Part shown: in pieces, positions 17,260-28,007 of the stretch | How positions within the stretch are numbered: position 1 is the first letter of the stretch | Layout of the letters: each line of letters opens with the position of its first letter | From: Paenarthrobacter aurescens TC1 | GTDB lineage: Bacteria > Actinomycetota > Actinomycetes > Actinomycetales > Micrococcaceae | DNA: 64,000 nt | Reading direction: 5' to 3' | Assembly: GCA_000014925.1 (NCBI GenBank) | Contig: CP000474.1 | Location: forward strand, 744,001-808,000 | The notes under the pieces: model-generated | Databases searched by the model: none | What the model was told of the DNA's origin: nothing | What the model saw: only the letters and a program-made list of their open reading frames with translations | Program-made: the position numbers and the translations under genes

Positions 17260-17918
17260 GACTCTTCCTTGACACTGCGCACGAGCCCCAGGACGTCGTC
17301 GAACACCTTGCTTACACCGGGAATCTTCGCCAGCGACAGGCCGCGCGCCACCAGCGGGGCAGCGCCGTCGATAAGTTTTCGTGTCCGGCGCTGGTCCTCG
17401 GATTTGTCGTAAACCCAGAACAGCGCGACGCCCATGTACGCCAACCACAGCAGCTCAGGCAGGTCGCCGCGCAGCTTCTTGGCGACGGCGGGAGAGGAAC
17501 CTTCGACGGCGGAACGGAAGATCGCGAGGGAAGCCTCGCGGGCGGCGGTGGACGCCGCGCCGAACGGATTGACGGGCGACGACGGCCGGATCGCCGTCGC
17601 GATGAAATCGGAACCGAACTGGTGGTACGGCGCCATGACGTCGACGCCGGTGTGGAGCACTGCTTTCAGGCGCCCCGCGAGATCCTGAACCCCTTCGAGG
17701 GCCTGCGCCGCAACCACGGCGTGCTCATCCTGGACTTGGATGTACAGCTCCTGGACCAGCTCGTCCTTGGAAGCGAAGTAGTAGTAGGCGTTGCCGACCG
17801 AGACTCCGGCCTCCTGTGCAATGGCGCGCATGGTGGTCTTTTCGAAGCCGACTTCGCGGAACATCTTCAGCGCAACATCGGCCACCAATTGCCGGGTCTG
17901 TTCACTCTTTGCTGCCAC
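17256..17918 (-). CDS. TetR-family regulator of the epimerase operon
   Basis: Repressor of 220 residues. The helix-turn-helix is at ~10-55 (MFREVGFEKTTMRAIAQEAG, then SVGNAYYYFASKDEL), with a TetR C-terminal domain after it. Start GTG 17918 is chosen for AGGAG six bases upstream; longer readings only translate operator and repeat DNA. Two copies of TGAAC-GT-GTTCA lie 22 and 56 bases upstream and are almost certainly its own operators. Overlaps the epimerase start by four bases, so the pair is one operon. Confidence 0.92.
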   Translation of the reverse strand: MAAKSEQTRQLVADVALKMFREVGFEKTTMRAIAQEAGVSVGNAYYYFASKDELVQELYIQVQDEHAVVAAQALEGVQDLAGRLKAVLHTGVDVMAPYHQFGSDFIATAIRPSSPVNPFGAASTAAREASLAIFRSAVEGSSPAVAKKLRGDLPELLWLAYMGVALFWVYDKSEDQRRTRKLIDGAAPLVARGLSLAKIPGVSKVFDDVLGLVRSVKEES

Positions 17919-17939
17919 CAGCTGCTCCTTGCGTGAATT

Positions 17940-17985
17940 TTGAACGTGTTCAAGAACGAGTATGTCACTTTTCTGAACGTGTTCA
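17940..17985. promoter_or_regulatory. Twin TetR operators (TGAAC-GT-GTTCA)
   Basis: TTGAACGTGTTCAA (17940-17953) and TGAACGTGTTCA (17974-17985) are palindromes sharing one 12-base core. Their centres are 33 bases apart, so both face the same side of the helix. They occupy the promoter of the TetR-epimerase operon, indicating cooperative autorepression. Confidence 0.85.
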
Positions 17986-18008
17986 AAACGGCGACAGGAT
18001 GGTGGGAG

Positions 18009-18082
18009 GTGAGAGAGGGCTGCTCGGGAGGGGGTGGGATGTGAGAGAGGGTTGCTCGGAAGGGGGTGGGATGTGAGAGAGG
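18009..18082 (-). repeat. Array D of the 32-base-period GTGAGAGAG family
   Basis: GTGAGAGAGG begins at 18009, 18041 and 18073, spaced exactly 32 bases. The two linkers, GCTGCTCGGGAGGGGGTGGG and GTTGCTCGGAAGGGGGTGGG, differ at two of 20 positions. It lies between the divergent TetR operators and the queuosine-precursor transporter gene, with the CTCTCTCAC strand reading toward the TetR gene. Confidence 0.92.
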
Positions 18083-18200
18083 GTCCGTGGTGGGAGAATG
18101 GAACCGGTGCCGGGCCCGATGCCCCACCAACCACAGTGCTAATACAGCGGGGCAACCTCACTATGGGGGCCTGCGCGAACCACTACGAAATGGATGACCC

Positions 18201-18911
18201 ATGCCCTCGCCCTCCGGCTCCAGTACTTTGAGCAAGCCCGCTCCGCGCTTCGCTTCGATCGGCTCCCCGTATTTCGGCATCATGCTGGCCATCATGGCCG
18301 TGGTGCTGATCCTGTCCAACATCGGCGCGTCCAAGGGCGTCGTGCTTGGCCCGATCATCACTGACGGCGGGTTCTTCCTGTTCCCGCTCGCCTACATCCT
18401 GGGCGACGTCATGAGTGAGGTCTACGGCTTCAAGGTGGCGCGCAAGGCCATCATCACCTCGTTCGCGCTCTCGGTGTTCGCATCCCTTTGCTACTGGATC
18501 ATCATCGTGCTGCCCGGCTTCAATGACGAGTATGGAACCGCCAAGCAGGCTGCCATCGAAGGTGCCTTGGGCCCGGTTCCGCTGATCGTCCTCGGTTCGC
18601 TGCTCGCTTTCCTGGCCGGGCAGACCATCAACTCCTGGATCCTGGTGAAGATGAAGGCCCGCACCGGCGAGAAGTCACTGTGGGCGCGCCTGATGGGCTC
18701 ATCGGTGGTGGGTGAATTCGTGGACACCCTGATCTTCTGCAGCATCGCGGCGTCGGTCATTGGCATCACGGACTTCGGCTCGTTCCTGAACTACGTCCTG
18801 GTGGGCTTCGTCTACAAGACCGCCGTGGAGTTCCTGTTCGTCCCGGTCACAGTGCTGGTTGTTGGCTGGATCAAGAAGCGCGAGCCGAGCTACGGAGTCG
18901 TCGCGGCGTAG
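18201..18911 (+). CDS. yhhQ: Queuosine precursor transporter (YhhQ/VUT family)
   Basis: Integral membrane importer of queuosine precursors (preQ0/preQ1 or queuine), 236 residues with about six helices. Family marks are FFLFPLAYILGDVMSEVYGFKVARKAI (~57-83), LAGQTINSWILVKMK (~133-147) and SSVVGEFVDTLIFCSIAA (~168-185). It converges on tgt, the enzyme that inserts the imported base into tRNA, so the two form a salvage module split over two strands. I looked for a preQ1 riboswitch upstream and found no convincing one. Confidence 0.92.
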   Translation: MPSPSGSSTLSKPAPRFASIGSPYFGIMLAIMAVVLILSNIGASKGVVLGPIITDGGFFLFPLAYILGDVMSEVYGFKVARKAIITSFALSVFASLCYWIIIVLPGFNDEYGTAKQAAIEGALGPVPLIVLGSLLAFLAGQTINSWILVKMKARTGEKSLWARLMGSSVVGEFVDTLIFCSIAASVIGITDFGSFLNYVLVGFVYKTAVEFLFVPVTVLVVGWIKKREPSYGVVAA

Positions 18912-18919
18912 GCTTTCGC

Positions 18920-18988
18920 CGAGTTCGCCGGAAGCGTGTTAGGTCGCCGCAAGATTCCGAACGCTCACGCATGCTTCCGGCGAACTCG
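18920..18988. terminator. Long-stem terminator between yhhQ and tgt
   Basis: CGAGTTCGCCGGAAGC (18920-18935) pairs perfectly with 18973-18988. GCGTG/CACGC pairing just inside can extend the stem past a two-base bulge. Placed between converging stop codons, it probably serves both genes; there is no T-run. Confidence 0.7.
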
Positions 18989-18992
18989 ACGC

Positions 18993-21061
<2,069 letters not shown>

Positions 21062-21121
21062 GGCCCCGAATCTACCGCCGTTGGCGCCCACAGAACAGGG
21101 CTTGATATTCCCGAAATAGCG

Positions 21122-22105
21122 TTACGCGCGCACCGACTCGAGTTCATTGCCGATTCGCCGGGCCAGCTCGTCCTCGTCGATGGTCTTCGATCCGCCGTGG
21201 GCGCGCAGGAACATCAGCGCTTCGAGCCGCAGGAACCGCCATTCGCGCTCGGCTTCGTGGTTGCCGTTATCGATCGCCCGGAAGATTTCTTTGTCGTACA
21301 GGTTGGGTTCGTTCAGCGAGCGCTGCCGGACCCGGGCATTGATCCGGGCTTTGAAGGGGTCTTCTTCCTGGGACTCGGGCGCGCGCAGCAGTTTCTCGTA
21401 GACCGCGGCTCGTTCGCTTTGTCCGGCCTCGCGGCAGATGAAACTGGACAACGCCAGCGCCCGCTCGATGGACGCCCAGCGGTCCAGGTTTCCGTCAAAC
21501 GGCAACACATTCAGCAGGTCGGCGACGGTTAAGGCGTGGTCCGGATCGCGCAGCACGATGCACAGGTCAAAGGCGAGGTCACTGAGGTCCCGGAGGCAGC
21601 TTCCGGACTTCGTGTTGATGCCCTTCGCCAGCCGTTCTGCCAAGACCTGCACCCCGTTCTTGCCTTTGTGGTTGGCGGCGGCGGCACGGACTACGGCTTC
21701 GGGTGTGCCGTCGGGCTCGGGGATGAGCGCGAGCTCTTCGGCGGTGGGGCCGGTGTACGCGGGCGGCGTCTCCGGGCGGGGAGGAACCACGACGGCGGGT
21801 CCGGCGGGAGCCTCGGCGTCGCCTTCCGCGGAGGTGCTGGAGTCCGCGGCGCTTGGGATTGAGCCTTCGGCGTCGGCCGGAACACCGTCACCCACAGGAA
21901 CGGTGGATCCAACAGCGATCCGCACCGTGCCGCCGTCGACCAGTGTCACCAGCAGCAACGCGGCAAAGCCGTAATCGTCGTTTTCCACCTCAACGGCGGC
22001 GATTTCCTCGGCCGGCCCGTCGCCGGGTGGGAACACAAAATCCCCGGGCTGCAGGTCCCCAGCCTGCTTTTCCTTGTATTGCTGTGTGGCTGGGCTGTGA
22101 GTCAT
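21122..22105 (-). CDS. Conserved protein of unknown function, two-domain
   Basis: 327 residues; family not named with confidence. Residues ~10-70 form a small beta-rich domain (GDLQPGDFVFPPGDGPAEEI, then VTLVDGGTVRIAVGSTVPVGDG), like a short KOW/SH3-type fold. A low-complexity Ala/Pro/Ser/Asp linker spans ~75-120. The C-terminal ~190 residues are alpha-helical with repeated charged helices (LDRWASIERALALSSFICREAGQSERAAVYEKLLRAPES) recalling TPR-type folds. ATG 22105 has AGGA six bases upstream. No operon partner is evident. Confidence 0.6.
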   Translation of the reverse strand: MTHSPATQQYKEKQAGDLQPGDFVFPPGDGPAEEIAAVEVENDDYGFAALLLVTLVDGGTVRIAVGSTVPVGDGVPADAEGSIPSAADSSTSAEGDAEAPAGPAVVVPPRPETPPAYTGPTAEELALIPEPDGTPEAVVRAAAANHKGKNGVQVLAERLAKGINTKSGSCLRDLSDLAFDLCIVLRDPDHALTVADLLNVLPFDGNLDRWASIERALALSSFICREAGQSERAAVYEKLLRAPESQEEDPFKARINARVRQRSLNEPNLYDKEIFRAIDNGNHEAEREWRFLRLEALMFLRAHGGSKTIDEDELARRIGNELESVRA

Positions 22106-22178
22106 CGGAAGTCCTTTGGTTCTCGTGGGGTCCGCCGTCCAGTCTACAAAGAGCTGCCGACGCGGGTGTCGGGACCCG

Positions 22179-22718
22179 CTAGAGGACGATGCCCGAGAAA
22201 GCCAGTGCCTGCCGCACGAGGTTCCCGCGGCCGCCGTCGAATTCCTGCTGCACGTTGTCGCTGAGCACCTCTTGGGGCGTCATCCACGTGAGTTCCAAGG
22301 CGTCCTGGCGGGGGTCGCATTCGCCGGTCACAGGAATGATGTAAGCCAGCGAAACGGCGTGCTGGCGGTCGTCCGTGAAACCTGTCTGGGAGGGAGCCGG
22401 GAAATATTCGGCCACCGTGAAGGGAACAGGGCTGATGGGCAACTGCGGGAAAGCCAAGGGGCCGAGGTCCTTCTCCATGTGCCGCAGGAGGGCCGCGCGG
22501 ATGGTCTCGCGGTAGAGGACGCGGCCGGAGACGAGGTAGCGGACCATGTTTCCGTCGGCGTCGCCCTGGAGGAGGGTGCCGACTTCGTTCACATACCCGA
22601 GCGGGTCCAGCCTGACCGGAACAGCCTCCACATAGACCATGGGGAGTCGGCCGCGGGCTTCGAAGAGGTCTTCATCTGAAAGCCAGCCTGGATACGGGTC
22701 GGGTGTACGTACGCTCAT
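22179..22718 (-). CDS. NUDIX-like protein, DUF4916 type
   Basis: 179-residue cytoplasmic protein resembling the actinobacterial NUDIX-fold DUF4916 family: WLSDEDLFEARGRLPMVYVEAVPVRLD at the N-terminus and VSLAYIIPVTGECDPRQDALELTWMTPQEV at the C-terminus, the usual NUDIX ending. The central segment RETIRAALLRHMEKDLGPL occupies the NUDIX-box place but lacks the full GX5EX7REUXEEXGU pattern, so hydrolase activity is doubtful. Stands alone on the minus strand. Confidence 0.7.
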   Translation of the reverse strand: MSVRTPDPYPGWLSDEDLFEARGRLPMVYVEAVPVRLDPLGYVNEVGTLLQGDADGNMVRYLVSGRVLYRETIRAALLRHMEKDLGPLAFPQLPISPVPFTVAEYFPAPSQTGFTDDRQHAVSLAYIIPVTGECDPRQDALELTWMTPQEVLSDNVQQEFDGGRGNLVRQALAFSGIVL

Positions 22719-22795
22719 GGTTAAGTTCTACCGCATCCCCAGCCGAAGTTCCTTGGTGGCGTTCCGCTGGCTGCGTGGTTACGCTCTCGGCGGTA

Positions 22796-23404
22796 TTAGA
22801 GGGCCAGAATGGACTCGAGCGGCTCCCCGGATGTTATGCGGGCAAGGATGGCGGGCTCCGCCGCGTCGGATGCGAGCGCTTTCCCCAGCACGTTGCCTGC
22901 CGCTTCGGGGGAGAGGATGATCAGCCCGTTATCGTCGCCCAGGACCAGGTCTCCGGGGTTGACCTCCACGCCTCCGCAGTGCACCGGGACATTGACGGCG
23001 GAGCCGGTTCCGAACAGGCGCTTGGTGGTCAGGCACGATGTTCCGCGGGCGAACACGGGCAGGCCGGTCTCCCGGAGTTCCAGGACGTCGGTGGCCACGC
23101 CATCAACCACCACGCCGGCTGCTCCTTGGGCGAGCGCTGCGGCTGCCGTGACGGCCCCCACGGGCGCATGCTGGTGGTCGCCGCCCATGTCCACCACCAG
23201 CACATCGCCGGGACGGAGTGCCAAGAGTGCGTGGTTCATGGCAATGGCGTCGTGGTCTGCGATGCGGACTGTGACGGCGGGGCCGGCAATTTTCACGTTT
23301 GCCAGCAACGACTGGATGGCGGGGGAGACGAAGCCATCCTCAAGGAAGTGCCCGACGGTGGGGTAGCTGACATCGCTCAGGTCCTGCAGGAGTGTTGGGC
23401 TCAC
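22796..23404 (-). CDS. RraA-like aldolase
   Basis: 202-residue protein of the RraA/HMG-aldolase fold, which includes 4-hydroxy-4-methyl-2-oxoglutarate and 4-carboxy-4-hydroxy-2-oxoadipate aldolases (retro-aldol release of pyruvate or oxaloacetate). Key pieces are GPAVTVRIADHDAIAMNHAL (~38-57), VLVVDMGGDHQHAPVGAVTA (~65-84), GVVVDGVATDVLELRE (~95-110) and VNPGDLVLGDDNGLIIL (~150-166). The expected GxxxD metal pattern is partly present. GTG 23404 has GGAGG upstream and overlaps the ridA stop, so it is the last gene of the MHS-ridA-rraA operon. Confidence 0.85.
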   Translation of the reverse strand: MSPTLLQDLSDVSYPTVGHFLEDGFVSPAIQSLLANVKIAGPAVTVRIADHDAIAMNHALLALRPGDVLVVDMGGDHQHAPVGAVTAAAALAQGAAGVVVDGVATDVLELRETGLPVFARGTSCLTTKRLFGTGSAVNVPVHCGGVEVNPGDLVLGDDNGLIILSPEAAGNVLGKALASDAAEPAILARITSGEPLESILAL

Positions 23405-23808
23405 GGGGTTACCTCCGGTTTCTGGGCAACGACAGCTACGCATTCGATTTCCAGGGACACGCCCCAAAGGCTCACGCATACGGTGGTCCGGGCCGGTTTG
23501 GCGGTGCCGAAGTACTCCACATACACGCGGTTGTACTCCTCGAGCTGGTCCTGGCTGGTCAGGTAGGTGTTGACCTTGACCACGTGTTCAAGGCTGGATC
23601 CTGCGGCTTCCAACACGCCCGCGAGGTTCTGGATGGTTTGCCGGACTTGCCCTTCAAAGCTGTCCGGCTGATGGTCCAGGCCGGTGATCGCGGGGATCTG
23701 GCCGGAGGTGAAGACAAAACCGTTGGCAATGACCGCCGGGGAAAAGGGCCCGACGGCGGGCGCCTGGCCGGGGATGCCGGCCAGGCGCTCGATGGTGGTG
23801 ACGGTCAC
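23401..23808 (-). CDS. RidA-family enamine/imine deaminase
   Basis: 135-residue YjgF/YER057c/UK114 protein. RidA proteins hydrolyse reactive enamine/imine intermediates, and relatives act in catabolic clusters for aromatic or amino compounds. Seen here: VIANGFVFTSGQIPAI (~26-41), QVRQTIQNLAGVLEAAGSSLEHVVKVNTYLT (~54-85), and the conserved Arg in AKPARTTVCVSL (~105-110). The GTG start overlaps the MHS permease stop and its own stop overlaps the RraA start, both as GTGA, so all three are coupled. Cluster setting suggests a pathway-specific role. Confidence 0.92.
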   Translation of the reverse strand: MTVTTIERLAGIPGQAPAVGPFSPAVIANGFVFTSGQIPAITGLDHQPDSFEGQVRQTIQNLAGVLEAAGSSLEHVVKVNTYLTSQDQLEEYNRVYVEYFGTAKPARTTVCVSLWGVSLEIECVAVVAQKPEVTP

Positions 23809-25172
23809 CGCGCTGCCGCGGCTTCCGTGGAGCCAGCGGACGCCGGTGCCTCATCGACGGCGTCGATGTTGCCGTACCGGGTTTCGGTCAGCAGGAAGAG
23901 AGCCACCAAGGACAGCCCGGCTGCGGCCATGATGTACCAGGCAATCGAGGAGTTCTGGCCCGTCATGCCCAGGAGCCATGTGGTGACGAACGGGGTGGCG
24001 GCGCTGCCCAGGAGGCCGGACAGCATGTAGGCCACGGACAGGCCGGAGTAGCGGACCTTGGATCCGAAGAGCTCGGCAAGGAACGTGGCGATGGGGCCGT
24101 AGTTGGCGCAGAACGCGGTCATCATGGCCAGGTAGGCGACGAACAGCAGTGCCACCGATTTGGTGTCCATGAGCCAGAACATGGGGAACGCGAGGGCGGC
24201 CTCGGCTGCCACGCCGGCGAAGATGATGGGTTTGCGGCCGAACTTATCGGAGAGCTTCCCGAAGAACGGGATGAGGAACAGCCCCAGGATGCAGGAGGCC
24301 AGGACCACCCATAGCATCAGGCTCTCCGAGTGGCCGAGTTCCTTCTTACCGTAGGAGACGCCGGAGGCCACCAGCAGGGTGAACGTGCTGCCCGTGGACA
24401 GGGTAGCGACGCCGCCCAGGACAACCTGCTTCCAGTACTTGGCCATCAGCGCGGCGAACGGCATCTTGGCTTTAGCGCCGGCGGTCTTGACGGCTTGGAA
24501 GGACGGCGTTTCCTCGATGTGCAGCCGGATGTAGATGCCCACGGTGACCAGGAGGACCGAGGCGAGGAACGGAATGCGCCAGCCCCAGGAGTACAGGGCC
24601 TCGGTGCTGACCGTGGAGGCCACAATCAGGAAGGCCACGTTGGCGATCAGGGTGCCTGCGGGAACGCCAACCTGCACCAGTGAACCGTAGAAGCCGCGAC
24701 GTGCGGGAGGAGCATGTTCAACGGTCATCAGCACGGCACCGCCCCATTCGCCGCCTAGTGCCAGTCCTTGGATGACGCGGAGGAAGAGCAACAGAAGTGG
24801 TGCCATGATGCCGATGCTGTTGTAGTCCGGCAGCAGGCCAATGGCGAACGTTGCCGCTCCCATGGTCAGGAGGGAGACCAGCAGCATGGATTTGCGCCCC
24901 AGCCGGTCACCGAAGTGGCCGAAGATGATGGCGCCCACCATGCGGGCAATGTAGGCGGAAGCGAACGTGCCAAACGCCAGCATGGTGCCGACGATCGGAT
25001 CAAAGCTGGGGAAGAAGATCTTGTTGAAGACGAGGGCCGACGCTGTTCCGAACACGAAAAGGTCGTACCACTCGACGGTGGTGCCAATAACGCTGGCAAG
25101 GGCAATCTTGCGCATCTTGGCCAGGTCCAGCCTGGATGTGGATGCGGAGGAAGTATCTACCGTGTGGGCCAT
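23805..25172 (-). CDS. MHS-family MFS permease (left unit of catabolic locus)
   Basis: Twelve-helix metabolite:H+ symporter, 455 residues. GTTVEWYDLFVFGTASALV opens helix 1, FGHFGDRLGRKSML marks loop 2-3, and LRVIQGLALGGEWGGAV lies in helix 4; the tail LTETRYGNIDAVDEAPASAG is hydrophilic. ATG 25172 has GGAGA upstream. First gene of an operon with RidA and RraA. Upstream is an ATGGTGTG/CACACCAT operator-like repeat. The cargo is presumably the substrate of the locus, likely a carboxylate, but unproven. Confidence 0.9.
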   Translation of the reverse strand: MAHTVDTSSASTSRLDLAKMRKIALASVIGTTVEWYDLFVFGTASALVFNKIFFPSFDPIVGTMLAFGTFASAYIARMVGAIIFGHFGDRLGRKSMLLVSLLTMGAATFAIGLLPDYNSIGIMAPLLLLFLRVIQGLALGGEWGGAVLMTVEHAPPARRGFYGSLVQVGVPAGTLIANVAFLIVASTVSTEALYSWGWRIPFLASVLLVTVGIYIRLHIEETPSFQAVKTAGAKAKMPFAALMAKYWKQVVLGGVATLSTGSTFTLLVASGVSYGKKELGHSESLMLWVVLASCILGLFLIPFFGKLSDKFGRKPIIFAGVAAEAALAFPMFWLMDTKSVALLFVAYLAMMTAFCANYGPIATFLAELFGSKVRYSGLSVAYMLSGLLGSAATPFVTTWLLGMTGQNSSIAWYIMAAAGLSLVALFLLTETRYGNIDAVDEAPASAGSTEAAAAR

Positions 25173-25227
25173 CTGATTCTCCGGATGGGGTGCGGGGACG
25201 AATGTCCGGTGCAAGGTAGCTACAACT

Positions 25228-25251
25228 ATGGTGTGTGCCGGATCACACCAT
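25228..25251. promoter_or_regulatory. Operator-like inverted repeat upstream of the MHS-ridA-rraA operon
   Basis: ATGGTGTG (25228-25235) and CACACCAT (25244-25251) are perfect inverted arms with an 8-base spacer, 56 bases before the permease start and after the PucR-type gene. A likely regulator site, PucR-type protein being the nearest candidate. Confidence 0.6.
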
Positions 25252-25327
25252 CAATGGCATAATCTCCAGCAAACCGCGGCCAGGAATGTGAGAACACACA
25301 CCGGTGCGCAGCTTCGCCTGCTGAAGC

Positions 25328-26545
25328 CTAGGCCCACGCCACCACCAGCCGTGCCGTTTTCGCTGGGACGGCGAGGTCGATTCCCGTCAGCTCCTGGAAG
25401 CGGTTGAGTCGGTTGAGGATGGTGTTGCGGTGGCAAAACAGCTGCTCGGACGTGACGGTGACGTTGCCGGTGGACAGGTAGTTCCGGACCGTTTCCAGCA
25501 GTCGCTCGCGCTCGCCGCCCCGGCACTCGGCCAGGGTTTCTTCGAGTTCCGCGGCGAGGTCCAGGCCTGCATCCTGCAGGTTTTGCTGGGCCAGCCGCGC
25601 CCACGCGGAATCAGCTGACAGTGGACCGGAATCCCGTGGCCGCAGCAGAGCAGCGAGGCTCTCCGCGGTGCGGGCGGCCCCTGGAAGGGCCCGCAGTCCA
25701 AGGACCTCGGGCACGTAGCCACATGGGACATCGACGACGCCGGGCGGCAGCTGCTGGCCGTCGGCTTCAGGGCTGCGCGTCTCGCCAAGGGGCTCAGCAC
25801 CCCGCGTCCGAACAGCCGGCAGCGCCCAGAAAACATAGGTGTTGCCGCCGGACTCGTGGAGAAACAAGCGCTGCCGGGTGTGCTGCCCCGATCCGAACTG
25901 GGACGTTGCGGCGCGTAGCCGGGCGCCGGGTTCGCCGCTTGCTGCCACCAAGGCGAAGCGCGATTCGGGGTTGATGCCCAGTGCCGCAGCTACCTGGGAG
26001 GAGGTTTCCAGGGACGGGCTGCTCTGGTTGAACAGGCGTGCGATGAACTCGCGTTGGATGCTGGACTCTTCCTGCGCCATCCTGACGCGCTCGGTCAGGT
26101 AGCTGGTGTGCGTCCGGGTGGCGAATTCGTCCACGACGCTCCACACCTGGTCCACCCTGGTGGCCAGCAAGGCGGCGTCCTCAGTGTGGGCGATCTCCAG
26201 CAGTTCGGCCCAAAGAATGCTGAAGTCCAGCCGCACGGCAGAGGTGAGGGACTCCGGTGGGATGCCGGCTCGGGCGCGCTTGGAGCCGAGGTCTGAGGCG
26301 AAGTCGAGCAGGCCATCGCGGCTGTCCGCCCTGCCATTCCTCAGGCCGCTGATCAGCCGCCGGAAAGTCTCCCGTGCGGTCTCCTGGATTTCCAGGACCG
26401 TCACTTGGCTTTCGCCGTATTCGGGGATTTCCCGGACTCTCGTGGTGAAGGCCTGGGCCAGGGTGTCCAGCCTGCCTTCAAGCTCGTCCACCAACTCGGC
26501 CCAGCGAACAGAATGCCCGAATGTCTCGGAATTGTGCATCCACAC
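25328..26545 (-). CDS. PucR/CdaR-type transcriptional regulator
   Basis: 405-residue regulator of the PucR class. The last ~60 residues hold the diagnostic HTH: LLETVRNYLSTGNVTVTSEQLFCHRNTILNRLNRFQELTGIDL. The N-terminal ~170 residues are helical, like RsbR-type input domains, and the middle (~170-300) is a GGDEF-related fold (RFALVAASGE, TYVFWALPAV) without catalytic residues. Start is ATG 26545 or 26539. It sits between two divergent catabolic units, each with its own upstream inverted repeat, and probably activates both when the substrate is present. Confidence 0.88.
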   Translation of the reverse strand: MWMHNSETFGHSVRWAELVDELEGRLDTLAQAFTTRVREIPEYGESQVTVLEIQETARETFRRLISGLRNGRADSRDGLLDFASDLGSKRARAGIPPESLTSAVRLDFSILWAELLEIAHTEDAALLATRVDQVWSVVDEFATRTHTSYLTERVRMAQEESSIQREFIARLFNQSSPSLETSSQVAAALGINPESRFALVAASGEPGARLRAATSQFGSGQHTRQRLFLHESGGNTYVFWALPAVRTRGAEPLGETRSPEADGQQLPPGVVDVPCGYVPEVLGLRALPGAARTAESLAALLRPRDSGPLSADSAWARLAQQNLQDAGLDLAAELEETLAECRGGERERLLETVRNYLSTGNVTVTSEQLFCHRNTILNRLNRFQELTGIDLAVPAKTARLVVAWA

Positions 26546-26576
26546 ATTCTAGCGCCACGATTCCGGGGTGGATTGC

Positions 26577-26597
26577 TAGTTTTTTTGGGGAAAACTA
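26577..26597. promoter_or_regulatory. Operator-like inverted repeat between PucR-type gene and second MHS gene
   Basis: TAGTTTT (26577-26583) and AAAACTA (26591-26597) are perfect arms around TTTGGGG. It lies 32 bases upstream of the regulator start and ~80 bases before the rightward MHS permease start. It differs in sequence from the repeat at 25228-25251. Confidence 0.6.
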
Positions 26598-26675
26598 CTG
26601 GCACTATGGATTGAGTCACACAAATTTGCCCGGGCACCCCCAGCGTCCGGTCCCGTTCGCACTCATGGAGTAACT

Positions 26676-28007
26676 ATGGCAAGCACGGTCAGCGGAGCCA
26701 CGGACGCCAGTCCCACGGCAGTACGCGTCGTCGATGAAAGCGTTACCAAGAAGGTGGCCCTGGCTGCCCTCGTGGGCACTGCACTGGAATGGTACGACTT
26801 CTTCCTTTTCACCACAGCCGCTGCGCTGGTGTTCAACGCACAGTTCTTCGTTTCCCAGGACCCCTTTGTGGCGGCCATGGGATCCTTCGCCACTCTCGCG
26901 GTGGGCTTCGTTGCCCGCCCGATCGGTGGCTTCGTTTTCGGTGCCCTTGGAGACAAGGTTGGCCGCAAGAAGATCCTCATGGTCACCATCGTGGGCATCG
27001 GTATTGTCACCGGCCTCATCGGTCTCCTGCCGAACTACATGACCATCGGCCTGGCAGCTCCCATCCTGCTGGTTGCCTTGCGCATCGTCCAAGGCCTTGC
27101 CGTGGGTGGTGAGTGGAGCGGCGCGGTGATTATCGCCGTCGAGAATGCTCCGGTGGAGAAGCGCGCACGCTACGCCGCCCTGCCGCAGATCGGTTCCCCG
27201 ATCGGCACCATCCTGTCCTCCGGTGGCTTCTTCGGCATGCTGTTCCTGGTGGGCCAGAGCAACTTTGACGCCTGGGGCTGGCGCATCCCCTTCATCGCAG
27301 CCATCCCGCTGCTTGCCATCTCATTGTGGATCCGCAGCCGGCTCAGCGAATCACCCGAATTTGAAGCCCTCATGGAGTCCGGCGAGACCGAACACGCTCC
27401 CATCCGCGGCGTCCTGAAGAACAGCTGGCGCCAGATCCTGGTGGGCATGTGCTCGGCGTTGCTCGGCATCGGTGGCTTCTACCTCATCACCAGCTTCGTG
27501 GTCTTCTACGGCACCAAGGTCCTCAAGCTGCCCTCTGAACTGCTGCTTTTGGGCACCCTGCTTGCTGCAGCCCTGGAGATCGGCGCCCTCATCTGGGCCG
27601 GACGCATGGGCGAAAAGTTCGGCGCCAGCAAGGTCATCCTGTGGGGCGGCGTGGCCTCGGCCATCATTGCCATCCCGGTCTTCCTCGCCATCGACAGTCG
27701 CAACCCCGTCCTTGTTGTCCTGGGCATGGTGATCGGCGTCGCCGTCCTTTCCATCCCGTACGCCGTCTCCGGCACGGCACTGACAGCGCTGTTCGCCACG
27801 AAGGTCCGCTACACCGGCGTCGCCATCACCTCCAACACCGCCGGCGTCATCTCCGGATTCGTGCCGCTGATCGCCACCGCCTTGGTAGCAGCCAACAACT
27901 CCTTCTGGCCCGGCGCCATCATCCTGCTGGTGGTTTCCGTACTGACGGCACTCTCCGGTCTGTTCCTCCCCGCCCTTTCCATCGAAGAAGAAGGAATGAA
28001 GCATTGA
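26676..28007 (+). CDS. MHS-family MFS permease (right unit of catabolic locus)
   Basis: Twelve-helix metabolite:H+ symporter, 443 residues. GTALEWYDFFLFTTAAALVF in helix 1, FGALGDKVGRKKIL in loop 2-3, LRIVQGLAVGGEWSGAV in helix 4. First gene of a five-gene rightward operon; its TGA overlaps the TTG start of the ThDP enzyme. It is a paralogue of the permease at 23805-25172, and the two may import different substrates feeding one pathway or one substrate under different control. Confidence 0.9.
   Translation: MASTVSGATDASPTAVRVVDESVTKKVALAALVGTALEWYDFFLFTTAAALVFNAQFFVSQDPFVAAMGSFATLAVGFVARPIGGFVFGALGDKVGRKKILMVTIVGIGIVTGLIGLLPNYMTIGLAAPILLVALRIVQGLAVGGEWSGAVIIAVENAPVEKRARYAALPQIGSPIGTILSSGGFFGMLFLVGQSNFDAWGWRIPFIAAIPLLAISLWIRSRLSESPEFEALMESGETEHAPIRGVLKNSWRQILVGMCSALLGIGGFYLITSFVVFYGTKVLKLPSELLLLGTLLAAALEIGALIWAGRMGEKFGASKVILWGGVASAIIAIPVFLAIDSRNPVLVVLGMVIGVAVLSIPYAVSGTALTALFATKVRYTGVAITSNTAGVISGFVPLIATALVAANNSFWPGAIILLVVSVLTALSGLFLPALSIEEEGMKH

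Noticed and set aside
18083..18200. preQ1 riboswitch before yhhQ
   Set aside because: No convincing preQ1 consensus or pseudoknot could be drawn.
27641..28003. Extended N-terminus for the ThDP enzyme
   Set aside because: It overlaps the permease gene out of frame and has Arg/His-rich noise; TTG 28004 with overlap and ribosome site fits better.
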